Assembly: GCA_963971305.1 (NCBI GenBank)
Contig: OZ020316.1
Span: 17,750,745-17,814,744 of the forward strand
Direction: 5' to 3'
From: Arcuatula senhousia
Taxonomy: Eukaryota > Mollusca > Bivalvia > Mytilida > Mytilidae
Length of the DNA stretch: 64,000 nt
Position 1 is the first letter of the stretch, and each line of letters opens with the position of its first letter. Made by a program: the position numbers and the translations under genes. A model generated the notes under the pieces. It was not told the DNA's origin and made no database searches. It saw nothing but the letters and a program-made list of their open reading frames with translations. Shown one piece after another: positions 11,291 through 23,829 of the stretch.

Positions 11291-11789
11291 ATTCTCTTAT
11301 TACCATAAGAAATAATGCATGTAGGTAAATGACCTAGATTTTAATTGATGTTTTTTTATTGTTTGAATTAAGATTTAAACAAATATTTCAAACACATTTG
11401 TTGTTAAACTAATTCATTCATAAATAATTCAATTAAATGAAAAATACAAAAAAAAGAAAATGCATGACAAACTTTTACATTACAAGTTGGATCTACAGTA
11501 AAACTCAGTTTAATAAAAATCATTTTTGCTCCCAAAATTCTGCAGAGACAAAAATAACCTTAAAACAGTCAATTTTTTTCTAATTTTAGGTTAACATTGG
11601 CAATTATGGTTTTATTTGTGTAAATCCGATTTCAATTGTCAGTTAAACTTAAACATTTCATGTCATATTATTCAACATAAAAACTTATGAGTAAACTATA
11701 TGTGGCCTCACAGATAATTAAAATATTAGTAATAATCTTAGGACAGCATTTATTTTATACCCACCATTTCATTTGAAATGCCTTTACCA

Positions 11790-11895
11790 AGTCAGGACCA
11801 TTGCAATCCACCAATTCTCTGGTATGACTGATTCGTTTTGTCATTTTCTCTGGACAATGAGATTGTTCATTCAAGTTCGGTAGTTTTGTTAACAC
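11790..11895 (-). repeat. dispersed repeat ('aaaactaccgaac' family), copy 2
   Basis: Reverse copy: 'caccaattctctggtatgac' and 'caagttcggtagttttgtt' on the plus strand. Lies about 420 bp downstream of the last recognised espin exon. Confidence 0.65.
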
Positions 11896-12316
11896 CTTTA
11901 TTTAAGATCACAAAGTCATGTTTGTTTTCCAGTTGAAAATCTCCATATCAGTTCTGTGGCAACCACCATGCTAATAAAAAATCTTGGTAAGGATATGACT
12001 TCATGATAGAGGGATTTAAATGTAATTAGTAAATCAGATCTATTAATGGTAGCTTACTGTCATTGTATAGTAGAATATTCTTTTTTTTGTTTTGTTTTGG
12101 TGACTTTTTGGATTGACCAACCAGATTTTGAAGGTTTTGTTCTTTAATGATAAATCCAAAGAGTTCATAAAATGATAGTTAAAGTTCAAAACAGAAAAAA
12201 AATAATCAAAATCTTCTATTCGGTAACAGTAGAACACTTTTGGAAAATATAGATCTGATTTTAATAAGGTTGAAAAACTCTGACTTCTTAGAATTGGACA
12301 AAACATTGGAACTAAC

Positions 12317-12502
12317 CTCAAAATGGCCAAGTTCTGCTGCATTGTGTAGAGGACTTCCTCCAAGATTATCCAATGATATTTTAGCTTTGGCCTCTTTCAT
12401 CATCCAGGCCACAACTACTGATCTTCCATTTGTTGCAGCAAAATGAAGACATGATGCTCCATCAAGATCTCTATCATTTACATTACATTCTTGCTCTTTG
12501 AC
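12317..12502 (-). CDS. ESPN: espin-like ankyrin protein, third coding exon
   Basis: This 186-bp exon is in phase 0 at both ends. The acceptor is cattag|GTCAAAGAGC and the donor is TTTGAG|gttagt. It encodes two more ankyrin repeats, with cores DGASCLHFAATNGR and GGSPLHNAAELGH. The second closely mirrors the espin 'GGTPLHDAAENGE' repeat. With the two upstream exons, 285 residues of ankyrin domain are visible. I looked for the next exon (last ankyrin repeat, proline-rich part, WH2 and C-terminal actin-bundling module) on the minus strand down to position 1 and found none. The gene therefore continues beyond the left edge, has exons too short to spot, or is truncated. Confidence 0.82.
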
Positions 12503-13179
12503 CTAATGATAGTAAAAATAATTGAAGTTTTAATACAATGGGCCATAAAAACTGTTTAGATCTAAAATCTAAGATGTAGCATTAGCTTACACCATGTACT
12601 TTTTCTCTTTTTTTTCAGGCTGCATTTTGCTTCAGTATTGAAACATTTAAATCTATTCTTATCAGTTGTTTGATCTGCAGCAGTACCCTTTCTAAAGACA
12701 GGAATGAACAGAGGGTATTATAGGTGATCAATCAGCTGATTTTAGATTGACTTAAATATTTACAAATTCCTTAATAATTCATATGTATTTTTTTCTATTT
12801 CTTTCTTATAATGTATGTGTATACATGAATTTAATGTTTTTATGCATCTTACACATGTTACATGATCATGGAGATGTTACTCTAACATTTGCCATGCATA
12901 TACAGATTACTTAGTTCCATTGATTTGAAATAAATGTACCTTTTTCATTTATTTTATGTTGAAATTTGAGTCCAGGTCACAAATACAAGTAAAATATGAA
13001 AATTGAATATGAACTTTTCAGAAGTTGTTATGCCTTTATCTACATGTAAATTGTATTTCAATATTTTTATTAGAAAATTTAAATTAGAAATAACACTTAT
13101 ATACATTTGTACATGTACATGTATTTGAACCAAAATATTTGTGATGGGTAAACAATGTGTATCTTAATCATGTTAATAT

Positions 13180-13265
13180 GTTTACAATATTAATCAAAGC
13201 CCTAAAGCGTTAAAAGGCAGAGCTAAATCTAAGCACTAAAATAAAGAATGATCTGTGTTTCATAA
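13180..13265 (-). repeat. dispersed repeat pair member
   Basis: The reverse complement of 37822-37890: the 'agcactaaaataaagaa...gatc' block and 'cgttaaaaggcagagctaaa' are shared. It lies in the espin gene region between exon 2 and exon 3. Confidence 0.65.
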
Positions 13266-14054
13266 ACTTGAAACATAGCACATCAATTTTCCTTGTTTGC
13301 TCCGCATTCTTGCACATTTGTTAAGAAATCTGTAATAAGGCTCCGCCCACTTGATCAAAGGTCAAAAAAACATTAACGTGTATTGATATACGATATGTAG
13401 TGCATATTTATAATGCATTTATGTTTGGGTATAAAGATGTACTTTTTATTATAGACAATCTGTATACAATTTAAAATACATTGAAACAATGAAAATACAT
13501 TATTAATGTTGAATAGATCCTGTGGTAGGAATATTGGCTGACCGATTTACCCTGTCTAGATGAAAAAAAAATGCAAAAATCAGATAGCTTTATGACTCTA
13601 TAAGGCTCTGCCTAAAAACGAAAGAATATGGAATATGTGCCAGAAAGACAGGTTCCACATATTTAAATGATTTTGATAAATGTAAACAGCAAAATTTCAC
13701 TGTGTGTGAAGCATTCTTCTGAAGTGCTCTGTTCACAGTTTTACTTTTAGAGAATTTGATTGAACATGTACATGATGTAGATGCTATTTGACAGTAATGT
13801 AACAGTACTTTAAACCAACCTTTTTTTTTTATTTTCAAGACTAATTTCATGACTTTGTTTTGCATTTTTTTATTTCAAAGGGCCTTTCATTGATATATAT
13901 TTTCAAGATTCTTTGTTACAAATATCATGAATATTATATCACTTTAAAACTTAGTCTTTTTCCAACAATTTATTTCTGCACATTTCTGTCCCTCACAAAA
14001 TATGCAAAAATTACATGTAATGTTACACATGTATATCATGTACATTAGACCTAC

Positions 14055-14241
14055 CAAATATTTTACAATATCAATGTGACCACCCTGACAGGCTGCATGT
14101 AAACATGACATTCCATCAAATGACTTGATACTCTTCACATTAGCATTTTTCTCTACCAGGTACTTGAGTATATCTAAATGACCACACTGACAGGCTAGAT
14201 AGGCTGCTGTTGCACCATTGTTCAACTGAGCATTGACAGAT
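14055..14241 (-). CDS. ESPN: espin-like ankyrin protein, second coding exon
   Basis: This 187-bp exon sits between a ttgttgtag acceptor and a TTTG|gtaggt donor. Its first base completes the Arg codon begun in the exon at 16148-16629; 62 codons follow. It encodes two ankyrin repeats: SVNAQLNNGATAAYLACQ and FDGMSCLHAACQGGH. Both align by eye with consecutive espin repeats (the 'VNAQTKNGATPLYLACQ' and 'DGMTPLHAAAQMGH' type). The intron upstream of it (14242-16147) carries a foldback element at 15481-15815. The intron downstream runs to 12503. Confidence 0.85.
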
Positions 14242-15480
14242 CTACAACAAAACCAAAATTCAAACACTACATTCAATGACTAATTTACTTAAACACTCAT
14301 CCACAGTGGGCAAGATGGCACTGTGCGCCCAGTTTTTACAATTCTTAATTTTCCAATTGTGAAAAATTGAATGAAGCTATCCACTTCAAATATTTGTAGA
14401 TTATTTTAAGATATCTTTTTTATATCATCATGTTAAGAACACTGGTCTAGTGGTTCCTGTAAACTCTGTATATTTCTTTGAATTTTGTAACCACCATTGT
14501 CCATTATATGCCCACTTCCAGGGTGGGAAAACGGGCATGTAAAATAGACACTGACTGTAGTGTACATGTAGTAACAAAAAAGACAAATGGAAAATACAAA
14601 CCAATTTGTCATATTTCATTTTGTATAATATATTAATTTTTTTTGTATTCAGCAATACATATATAAATAAAATAATTAGACATTGTTTTAGCCAATTAAT
14701 CAGATTTCAATACATGTAAAATTATCAAGACCTTATCATACTTATCATCAATACACTTTTCCCCATATCATATACATGTAAATAAATACAATCTACTGTA
14801 ATAATGATTATTAGGAAATCTATACAATGTTTTTATTGAATATGCATGACTTGAATGTACATGTACATTACAAATGTAAACAAAACTGCATACTTATTAA
14901 TAAATGAATAATTAATAAAAAAATCTTTATCTTGTGTAACATACATTGTACAACTCAATCGTGTCATTGTAAAATACATGTTTATAAACATGTACAATGT
15001 ACACTGTACATTCACCAAAAAGTTTTAGTAAACCATGCCATATCCAATCTGTCTTTAAATTTTAAGTTTCAAGTTAATTTTGATTACAGTAACATGTACA
15101 TGCATATAAGATCAATGTTTATTCATTAACAATACTTTTTGGGTGATTACTTTCAGAATGTCATTTTACCAAGTTTTCCATATTCTTTTAACCATATACA
15201 TGTACTGGTCACTGTACATGCTGTAGAAGGGAAATGTGTCATCGTACATGTATGTATAACAAAATAGCAGTATTAATCCACTGTTCATCATGTTCATTTG
15301 AGATCGAATTGGGTTTTTTAGTGTTGGGGAATGTAACAATCAACGAAATTTGCTGCACATGCACAGATGTTGTGTTGAGATCTGTAAAAAAATTAGCAGT
15401 TTCCAGGAAATTAGGATAACGAAGTACATGTATAAGAAATTTTTGGACTGATGAATCAATGTACGTGATGTATCATGATA

Positions 15481-15815
15481 CAACCCATCCGATTTAACTA
15501 TGGACTTTTGATTGTAGCGTAAAGTGAAGTGTGCAAACACAACAATGAAAATTTACGTCGTCATGAACAAAGCCAAACGTTAACAAAAACCACAAATCGT
15601 TACATTTGATTACATAAAAATACATTGATTGAATGAATGGGTCGTGCAAACATTAAATCTGATTGGATCTTGATGAATAGTCGGCTGACGTTGGTTTTTC
15701 TTACTGTGACGTTTTGCGTTTTTATTACCGATTGGCTTGTTCATGACGACGTAAATTTTCATTGTTGTGTTTGCACGCTTCAATCGAAAGTCCATAGTTA
15801 AATCGGACGGGTTGT
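15481..15815. mobile_element. foldback element in espin intron
   Basis: The left arm (15481-15576) and right arm (15731-15815) are inverted. 43 bases match with one indel around 'atgaaaatttacgtcgtcat', then a second block 'tccgatttaactatggactt' matches after a small gap. The loop is about 155 bp. It has no coding capacity and fits a MITE or foldback transposon. Confidence 0.8.
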
Positions 15816-16147
15816 ACGTACATTTGTACAACAAAAGTGTATCGTTACATCCCTAGGTCACAGAGTAGATCTTGCCAGCAAGTCATTCTAGACAACCGTT
15901 TTTCAAGTGTGAAATTATTTGGAAAGTCAGATCAGAAATACTTGTACAGCCATGACAGCCTGATTTAGAGAGAAGAAGGAATGGCCTTTAAAATGAGCCA
16001 TTCCATGACAATCATGACAATTATAAGGTTCAGAAAAAAGATAACAAAATAAATTTCTACACAGCAAGAACTGTTTTTTTTTTAAAGAAAACCTGACAAG
16101 AACTATTCTCTGACCTGTAGATAATCTAATACAGACATGTAATTTAC

Positions 16148-16629
16148 CTAGGAATCTCAGTCAAAATCAATGTTGTTACTTTTAAATTTCCGCTTACTAC
16201 AGCAAAATGTAAACAAAGGGCTCCAGATTTGGTTTTTGTCAGTAGATCACAACTGGTATTGTTTATTATCCAAAAAACTGTCGCTAGTTGACCATACAGA
16301 GCAGCTACATGTAGAGGTGTGGCGCCTTCGTTGTCTCCGCCATCAATATTTATTTGAGTATTTGTCCATAACCATTTGATCACATCAAGGCAACCTGTAG
16401 CAGCAGCTTCATGGAAAATTGTCGAACCAAATTTAGTCTTGTGGTGTACATCGAATTTCTTAGCTTCTATTAAATACTTGACAAGTTGTGTGTGGCCACC
16501 CCTCGCAGCATAATGTAAACAATTTGCCCCATCTTCGTCCACCGAGTTTTCGTCTACGTTTCTCGACTGGAAAAAGACAATATCCCCATTTTTAGCAGCA
16601 GAAAAGACCTGCTGGTTTGAGTTTGGCAT
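16148..16629 (-). CDS. ESPN: espin-like ankyrin protein, first coding exon
   Basis: Encodes the first 160 residues and two bases of the next codon. The protein starts MPNSNQQVFSAAKNGD. This ATG is the only in-frame ATG in the exon, has A at -3, and matches where vertebrate espins begin. About five ankyrin repeats follow, with typical cores such as GANCLHYAARGGH, FHEAAATGCLDVIKWL and GATPLHVAALYG. Repeat order and spacing, and the break after 'LTEIP', parallel the espin N-terminal domain. In known espins this domain binds myosin III tails, while the C-terminal half (WH2 and actin-bundling module) bundles actin in microvilli and stereocilia. The exon ends CCTAG|gtaaat, a good donor, in phase 2, which fits the next exon. 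An espin-like paralogue is the main alternative to a true orthologue. Confidence 0.85.
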
Positions 16630-16930
16630 GTTGATTTCAAAATTTCTACATATTTTCACCGCTCTGATTATTTTTGGGGTGTTATCTGATCTGGTAATCA
16701 ATGAAAAATAAACTAGGAAGTTGACATTGATATAGTAAAAGCGAGTTCGTTGTAGGGAAAAGGGTGATACGATTCCGAACTAATTAGGGAGGTATGCAAA
16801 ATTTCAAATTTGATTAAAATTCGTAATGAACAACACACAAAAAAAAGTAGTAAGAAAATTATTTTTCACATATATGTTTTAACTGCTTCTTATTTTAAAC
16901 TTGTGAATATCAAGGAAAGATAATTCTATA

Positions 16931-17043
16931 TAATTCCTCCATGTACAAAGAATATGGAGACCATGAAAGTCATGAAAGGTTAATAGACTTATAATTCCTC
17001 CATGTACAAAGAATATGGAGACCATGTAAGGTTAATAGACTTA
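16931..17043. repeat. two-copy tandem duplication
   Basis: 'ataattcctccatgtacaaa' through 'gttaatagactta' occurs twice in tandem. The first copy has an extra 'aaagtcatg' insertion. It lies just upstream of the espin start. Confidence 0.8.
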
Positions 17044-17699
17044 ATAGCATTTTTTTTAGGGCAAAACTGATATCATTATTAAACCATAAGTTAAATATTC
17101 TTAGGGTAAAAATGTCCATGATTGTTTTACGAAAATAATGATGGTAAAGGAAAAGTGGGTTTTAATAGCAGAATATTTACTAAGTGAGATTCGCCATTTT
17201 TTCTTTATAAAAAAGGAACCGTGAAGAATTCTGAACTTAAGGGGATACAAAATAAAAAGTAAAAATAATTGAATCTTCAGGAAATTTTGTATATGCGTAA
17301 GGGAGAACATGGTATAATTAAAGAGCCATGGGTTTGAATGGATACAGGAAAAGACTCCAAAACTCACGTATGTATCTCCTTAAATCATTCAGATGAAAAT
17401 AATCTAGAGCAGCTAATTAAAAAACATTTTCCTAAGACCGATGACGGCATGATTATATCCAGGGATTAAATAAAACTTGTTTTGGACATCCCTGTTATAT
17501 CATGTTCAACTGAAATGGTTATAATCATTTGAAGATACGGAACACCCAAATCTGAGATGTTTTATGAAAGGCCGGTAACACCGGGCCATTTTCAGCACAA
17601 ACTCACAAACTAGTCGAAAGCTGTGCATCAGAGTAAGCTGACCAAAACTGTAGTTCTGTACGTGGCATAAGTCTGACATGTTCAGCGTCACAGTAGGTT

Positions 17700-18245
17700 G
17701 ATCATTATGTATCCCTTCCGCCTACAAGAAGCAAAGGTGTACCAAAGGGAGCATGCAATCAAATATTGTCAATTCGAAAAGATAAAGGCAAGATCGGTAG
17801 ACATATCATCAAAACAAATCAAACTAGAACACAAAAGAAAATCACACATAACAACCAAAACCACAACCAGCAACGTGAACTCAAGTCGAAACAAGAGTGC
17901 ACTCATGTGCTTAAGGAGATCGAGTAAGTAGTTCATGCATGCTAAAGCCCCACCCGTCACCGTCACCAACGATTTAATCCAGTATAAGAATGACACTACT
18001 AAAACACTATGTCAAACCAACGTCTGTGCTCATTGAGTGACATCAATCCCGTAATTGTCTACAAGAGTAAAAATTTTTGAGTGACGACAACAAACGGGGA
18101 GCAACGTAACCTTGTGTCCAATTTGCCTGTCCGCCGCAATGCTCTATCAAGGAAGTCATGTATGATAGTCCCCACAAGCTCTGGAATAACGAATCAGCTG
18201 TGATACATAAACTCCATATTGTGGAGCGGACAGAATGTGTCTACA
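17700..18245 (-). pseudogene. RT-element 3' relic
   Basis: Minus-strand remnant of the same family as 2762-3860. It runs from the region coding the 'SNIP..YGVY' part (near 18225) through 'gttgctcc...tgttgtcgtcactcaaaaatttt' and the tail. It carries several stops and deletions. Confidence 0.55.
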
Positions 18246-18252
18246 CAAATTT

Positions 18253-19475
18253 CAGTAGCGTAGCTTGCACCGAGGCAACCGAAGCAAGTGCCTCGGTAAA
18301 AAAAATTGACAAATAAAAGAATTAAAAAGTGGAAAAAAAACATTCACTCTAAAAAATTAAATAAAGGGTTACTCAATATGTTCCTTTGTTGTTGGTATGA
18401 CAGTTTGAGTCAAGATTGTTATTAATTTCAATAGTATTTGCTCAACATATTCTTATATGTGCTTTGCTCAACATATTCTTAGGTACAAATGTATGATTGG
18501 CGTTCCGTAGCTTTCGCAACTTGGAAATATGCAGTAAAAGCCCACATAACTGTACAGTTTTAAGGAAATAAGGGATCAATGAACCTGGAACGCCTTTAGC
18601 GTTTTTGGAAGAAGGGTATCCATAAAAAAAAACAACCAACATCAATTCTTATATCTACAAATTTCATCACAAAGCAAGCGATGAGAGAAATACTTCATGT
18701 CAGAACCTGAAACCGAGTTATCCTCAGCATTTGTTTTAGCTAATGCGCAAAAAACTATTCTGTCCGTCCGACTTCCCCAAAGTAATTTTTATAGACCTTT
18801 GGTCCATGCATAGATGCATGTTTGTACAATTTAAATGTTAAGAAGTAACACTTTCAAAACTCCAGAATCAATCATATGTATGTCGCCTTCTACACTGGTC
18901 TTATAGTCATTTAAAGATAGGAGAATCGGTGTACGCGAATAAATCAGTGGTAACAATAAAAACTCCCAGCGGCCTTTAATGTGGCCAGTCTTTTGCAATC
19001 ATTGGTTCCAGATCAAAAATATGAAATACCTTCTTTTCTGACAAAGCTAAACTATAACACTAAGATAATCTAAGATGAAGTCAAAGACAAACATAACCTT
19101 TTGTGACAAAGATTACTTCCTCTTTCGGATAACTTTCATGATTATGAAAACTCTGACCTGTTCGTCGAATACGTAAGTTATATATGATTTTCAGTTCATG
19201 CCACATTCATGCCATACAAACATAAATAATACACCTGAACAAATTGTTAAAGAGGGAAATATTCTGATACAAATATGTTTAATTATCATAAGCTTTTTGT
19301 CAATCTCTTATGAAAATGACTTATTGACCCCATAAAATCTGCATGTTGAATTAACACGTAGAATCACAATTTTTTCGGCAGGGGGGCTTCGCCACCCAGA
19401 CCCCCACCAGGGGGCTTCAGCGGCAGCCCCCTGGACCCCTGCCTCGGTAGATATAATACCCAAGCTACGCTACTG
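18253..19475. mobile_element. second hAT-like element, non-autonomous
   Basis: The left end is CAGTAGCGTAGCTTG and the right end is CAAGCTACGCTACTG, perfect 15-bp inverted ends. Just inside, accgaggca (left) and tgcctcggt (right) are inverted too. A GC-rich hairpin block (19378-19445) occupies the same position relative to the right end as in the 2296-5797 element. No transposase is visible. Target duplication is unclear (acaa... on both sides, imperfect). Confidence 0.65.
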
Positions 19476-19629
19476 ACAATAAGGGAAAGTAGGCCGTACT
19501 GGAAAGTAAAAGTACAAGTCAATGGCCAAATCAACTCTTGAGTATATATGCTACCCTGTAAAAGATATGCATAAACATCAACCAGTAAAACAAAGTTCAA
19601 ACAAGGCGAACCAGTTTTGTCAACTTGGA

Positions 19630-19800
19630 CAGAAGGATGAATTTTTATTCCTTTTTGTACTCATAAGATGAGGCGTGGTCGATTTTTATTCCTTTGTATG
19701 TCATGTATGTAGATGTACTTAGAAAATGAGAAGTGGTCGATTTTTATTCCTTTATATATGTACTCAGAATATGAGGAGCATGGTACCGATTTTTATTGAG
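19630..19800. repeat. three-copy tandem repeat, period about 60 bp
   Basis: 'gatttttattcctttgtatg' and 'actcagaatatgag'-like phrases recur three times, with spacer lengths varying between units. Confidence 0.75.
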
Positions 19801-20496
19801 TAGAGTAAAGACATCAAATGTCCATAAATCAAGCCCGAAGGTCTTAGATCCGATCACTAAAAATATACCTGCATGTACCTTTCATCTGCAAACCACCGGG
19901 AAAAACTGCAGAGATACTGAGAGGCATAAACTTAAACGTCTTAGAAATGACAAGGAAGGAGGTCTACTGAGGTATTCAAAACAGAAATTTAATACGATGG
20001 TTGAGACGATTGAAAGCCTGTCTGATAAGGTCTGGAAAGAAGTTAACTTTGTACAAGTAACAGAGGGATCACACTTCAGTTCATGTTACTTGATACTGAT
20101 AGTGCATGGAGATTTCAAGACATATCATGTACTGACGAGACATCGATATTGGAATTAATATTATAAACATGATACAACTGTTAACTTGGAGAAGACAATC
20201 ACAAGGAGATAGAGAAATGGAAAACATTGAGCCATTAAAACACAAGACAAATATCCTTGAAGTTGTTAAGGTCGTCAGACTTGTGTCTGATACGAGTTTT
20301 ACCAGCGATATTTTTGGAAATGTTCCTATGGTTTAAAATCAATTTCGTAAAGAGTACACTGTTTACAATGGTTTACACATTGTTAATATCATTGGTGCTT
20401 GATATGGCTTCAACAATCAATTTTTTTGGAAACTTTCGGCCTTTTCAACCTTAACAGAAAGTTGATTCTAATGATTATTCTTATCAATATTACAAA

Positions 20497-21010
20497 CATG
20501 ATAACTTCAACTTTCCAATTGTCAACTTTCCCTTCTTGTGTAGCAACATTCCGTTCGCTCCTGCTTATGGAGTTTACGTATCACAAATGATCGTTACTCA
20601 AGAGCTTGTTGAAGTTACATCGATTTCCTTGGCGGAGCGTCACATTTGACACAAAAATTGCTATTCCAAGGTTATGTTGCTCCTCGGTTGCTGTCTTCAC
20701 TCAATAAATTTTACGCTCATCCGGGGCACTCATTGACAAATATGGGATTTCTATCTCTTAGATGAGTGCAGATAGAGTTTGTTTTGTCTTCATTTACACT
20801 GAATGGGAAATATTGGCAGCGCGACGGGTGTGCTACAGCAGACAAGAACCGCTTACTCTTCCGGAGCACCTGTGTTCACTGTCGTTACGACTTGATTTTG
20901 CGTTCTTGTTTACTGTTTGGTTGATTTTGTGTTTCCTCGTACTGTTCTTGTTCGTGTTTGCCGGTTTTGTCGTTGCCCTTTCGGACCTTTGACACTCGAA
21001 TGTCCCGTTG
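20497..21010 (+). pseudogene. RT-element 3' relic
   Basis: Plus-strand copy. It starts in the NFPFLCSNIP region (near 20520), passes the YGVYVS block with frameshifts, and runs into the conserved tail ('gcgacgggtgtgct', 'cttactcttccggagcacct'). It ends near 'tggtgcctcttt' at about 21020. It lacks the palindromic duplication seen at 3716-3786. Confidence 0.65.
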
Positions 21011-21119
21011 GTGCCTCTTTAAGAACAGCGTTGCCAAATTAACTCTTGTGGTGCCATTTATCATTTTCTTTGTAGTATAATGGACCACCAATTATGTACG
21101 AATGTTGATTTGAGGACCA

Positions 21120-21425
21120 AAATCAGTAAAGCTTAAAGCAGAAATATAGTATCTGACAGCTTGATAACCAAAGAACTTTTGTAGAGCTGCATATGCAAGG
21201 TTTAAGCAAGTAACAGCCTTTTTTTTTATCTGCAATGGATTATTCTATAGGACAAAAACATGAGAAAAACGCTATTTTTTTACCTTTAAAGGGCCATAGC
21301 CCTAACAATGGTTATCTGACAACTTCGACCTAATGGAGACTTTTGTAGAGCTTAATAAACTAAGTTTTTAGCAAACATAATCTTTTCTCCATCTACAATA
21401 GTTTTAATTCTGCAGTGCAAAAAAA
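21120..21425. repeat. dispersed copy of the 165-bp right-edge repeat
   Basis: Shares 'aaaaacgctatttttt', 'aagggccatagcccta', 'gacaacttcgacctaatgga' and 'cttttgtagagctt' with the array at 63150-64000. About two diverged units. Confidence 0.75.
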
Positions 21426-21612
21426 ACAAACAAAAACAAAACATGAAAAAAGAAAATGTGTCAAACAGACATGCACGGTGCCCCACCTTTATATTATTCA
21501 AACACAGCTAGGTAATCTATCGTTTTTCCTCATCGTCACTAAGCAGGAATTAACTTTTTAAATCTTTTTTGAACTTTTAAAAAATTTAATGCTCATCTAT
21601 GCAGAAAAAGAA

Positions 21613-22200
21613 GGTCACAACCAGCATCTGAACAATATATCATGCTAGGCATCCCTAAATGCACCTTCCATACCACTTTGGTTGATGTTGTACTTACCTT
21701 TTAGCAGGAATGGACTTTAACCATCTGCAAGGGTCATCCATGCAAAAAAAAAGGTCACAACTAGCATCCAAAGCATGCATTGTGCTTAGCATGACTAGGT
21801 GCAGCTACCTATACAAATATAGTTGATGTGGCACTTGTCAGTAAGCATGAATGGACTTTAACCATTCTTCTGTAAGTGGTCATTCATGCGAACAACGTAG
21901 GTCACAGCCAGCATCCGAAGCATGCATTGTGCATAGTATCACTAAATCACCTACCATACCAATATAGTTCATGTGACACTTGTCAGTAAGTTGGAATGGA
22001 CTTTAATCATTCTTCTATAAGTGGTCATCCATGTGGAAAATATAGGTCACAGCCAGCATCTGAAGCATGCATTGTGCTAAGCATCACAAGGTTCACCTAC
22101 CATACCAGTATGATTGATGTGACACTTGTCAGGGATTTGGGACAGACAGACAGAACAAAGGAAGGACAGAAAATGGACCTGAACACTATATGCCCCTCTC
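21613..22200. repeat. tandem repeat, period about 145 bp, four copies
   Basis: 'ggtcaca(a/g)c(c/t)agcatc' recurs at 21613, 21753, 21900 and 22045, with 'aatggactttaaccattctt' and 'gtgacacttgtcag' between. The array ends in gacagacagaca and an atgcccc tail, as several mollusc repeats do. Confidence 0.85.
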
Positions 22201-22299
22201 TTTCATAGGTAGGGCATAAAACGCTATATTTGAACTTTAAAGGGGCCATTAACTCTTTTTTGCTTTTTGTTTATTAGTAAGTAAGCGGCGACTAAGCGT

Positions 22300-22870
22300 C
22301 TCTGGACATAAATGCCCAGCCCACAGAATAACCGAGGTGTGTATCCTAGTTGGCTGTTGCTGCAGAGGGCATCATCCGCATCAGGTCATAATACAGAAAT
22401 ATGATAATTGGTGTTGCGTACAGCTCTGTAAAGTAATTGATATAATATAGAATTCATTCTATATTATATCATAATACAGAAAGCCTTAACGCTGACTCTA
22501 GTCGACCAACGCGTGTGGAGAGTGTCGAGCTGCTTCCACATAAAAAAATCCACATCTACATCTACATCTACATGGTACAAAACACTGTCTTTACAGACCA
22601 TTACGTTTCGGAATACTAAAGAGCAGGGGCGTCGGCGGTAAGAAATAAAGTTATGAACTGATAAGAATAAGGAGTAGCAAGCATAGCTGAACTGGAAGAG
22701 AAAGATAGAATACAAAGGATAGAAGCAAATACCGTATTGCATTTTCGGTCCTTCCGATCTCTTTGTGAGCTGCCAAGCATTGCACCACGTAGACTCAATT
22801 TTCCGCCACTTATACTCATTTCTCCCGCTTTCCAGTGGTCTACTGTTTCTTTGTTTCCCATTCCTACCCA
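22300..22870. other. unassigned region with a perfect palindrome
   Basis: The palindrome tgatataatatagaat-tc-attctatattatatca is at 22438-22471. 'cataatacagaaa' occurs as a direct repeat on both sides (22387 and 22470). The minus strand is open for 135 codons (22464-22871) but shows no recognisable domain. Confidence 0.4.
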
Positions 22871-23281
22871 ATATTTCTCATCATCATCATTTACCTATAG
22901 TGTTGCTTTGACGTAAAACTCAGCGATTCACATATTCACTCAGGTGTTCAAATGGTAACAAAATCATTTTCAGGTTAATGAAATTCTATCGTGTTTTAAG
23001 AAATTCTAACGTATATGCATTGCCATTTCAGTATGGTACACTTTATTACGCAAAACATCGTGCACTTTAAATTATTACTAACGTAAAGGTTAAAATTCAT
23101 ATGACCTTGGGGATAAATAATCAAGGTCAGATACTGTAGACATTGACCAATACCTGATCATGTCAACAATATACATACCATAAAACTTATTTAAGCTTTT
23201 TGAAAAAATTAAAAATTAAAATATTTGGAAAAGTAACGTTAATTTCAAATTTTGGTTTAATCAACAGAGTTATTTTGCTCC

Positions 23282-23649
23282 GTTACCATAGCAACCATGG
23301 GCTGCTTTGTGTTGTATATTTATCACAACAACTAAATATTTTTATAATAACGCATTTATAAGGTAGTAATGGCACAACTTCCAAAAAATATTCAGGTTTA
23401 TAGCATTTTTTCATATTTTTTGGAGATTACAGTGGTTGCCTAGCAACCGATTAAAAGCTATTATCCTTGACAATTTTACCAAACTTTGTTTGAAAAGTAA
23501 ACTTAGGAATATGTGCTACCTAAATAAAAACTAATCTGACTCTATTTCAACATTTATCTTTTTATTATCTGCAATTGAAAATGAACAACCATTAATTTTG
23601 GGCATAAATATCAGAAAAATATGTACATTTTGATGGTTGCCATGGTAAC
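23282..23649. promoter_or_regulatory. cluster of three X-box-like palindromes
   Basis: gttaccatagcaac (23282), gttgcctagcaac (23435) and gttgccatggtaac (23636) each match the RFX X-box form GTNNCC..N..GGYAAC. There is no adjacent gene. They may simply belong to a repeat family. Confidence 0.35.
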
Positions 23650-23829
23650 CAACATGTTCAATTTTTCAACTTTGACCTAAATTATGAAACAATATTATCA
23701 CCCAAGACCAATAAGGTATAACCTGTTGGTATATCCTTGGTATTTGATTGTATGCAAGTATAAAAAAGAAAGACACTGTCGCACCATTTTGGACCAATAT
23801 TTTCTATGAAAATACCCAAACGGTAAAGA

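Noticed and set aside
16630..16701. An upstream extension of the espin exon
   Set aside because: There is no ATG in this stretch (it opens with a non-ATG codon). The ATG at 16629 matches where espins start.
22464..22871. A 135-codon minus-strand frame
   Set aside because: No domain, no splice context, and the region looks repeat-derived. Left unassigned rather than called a gene.
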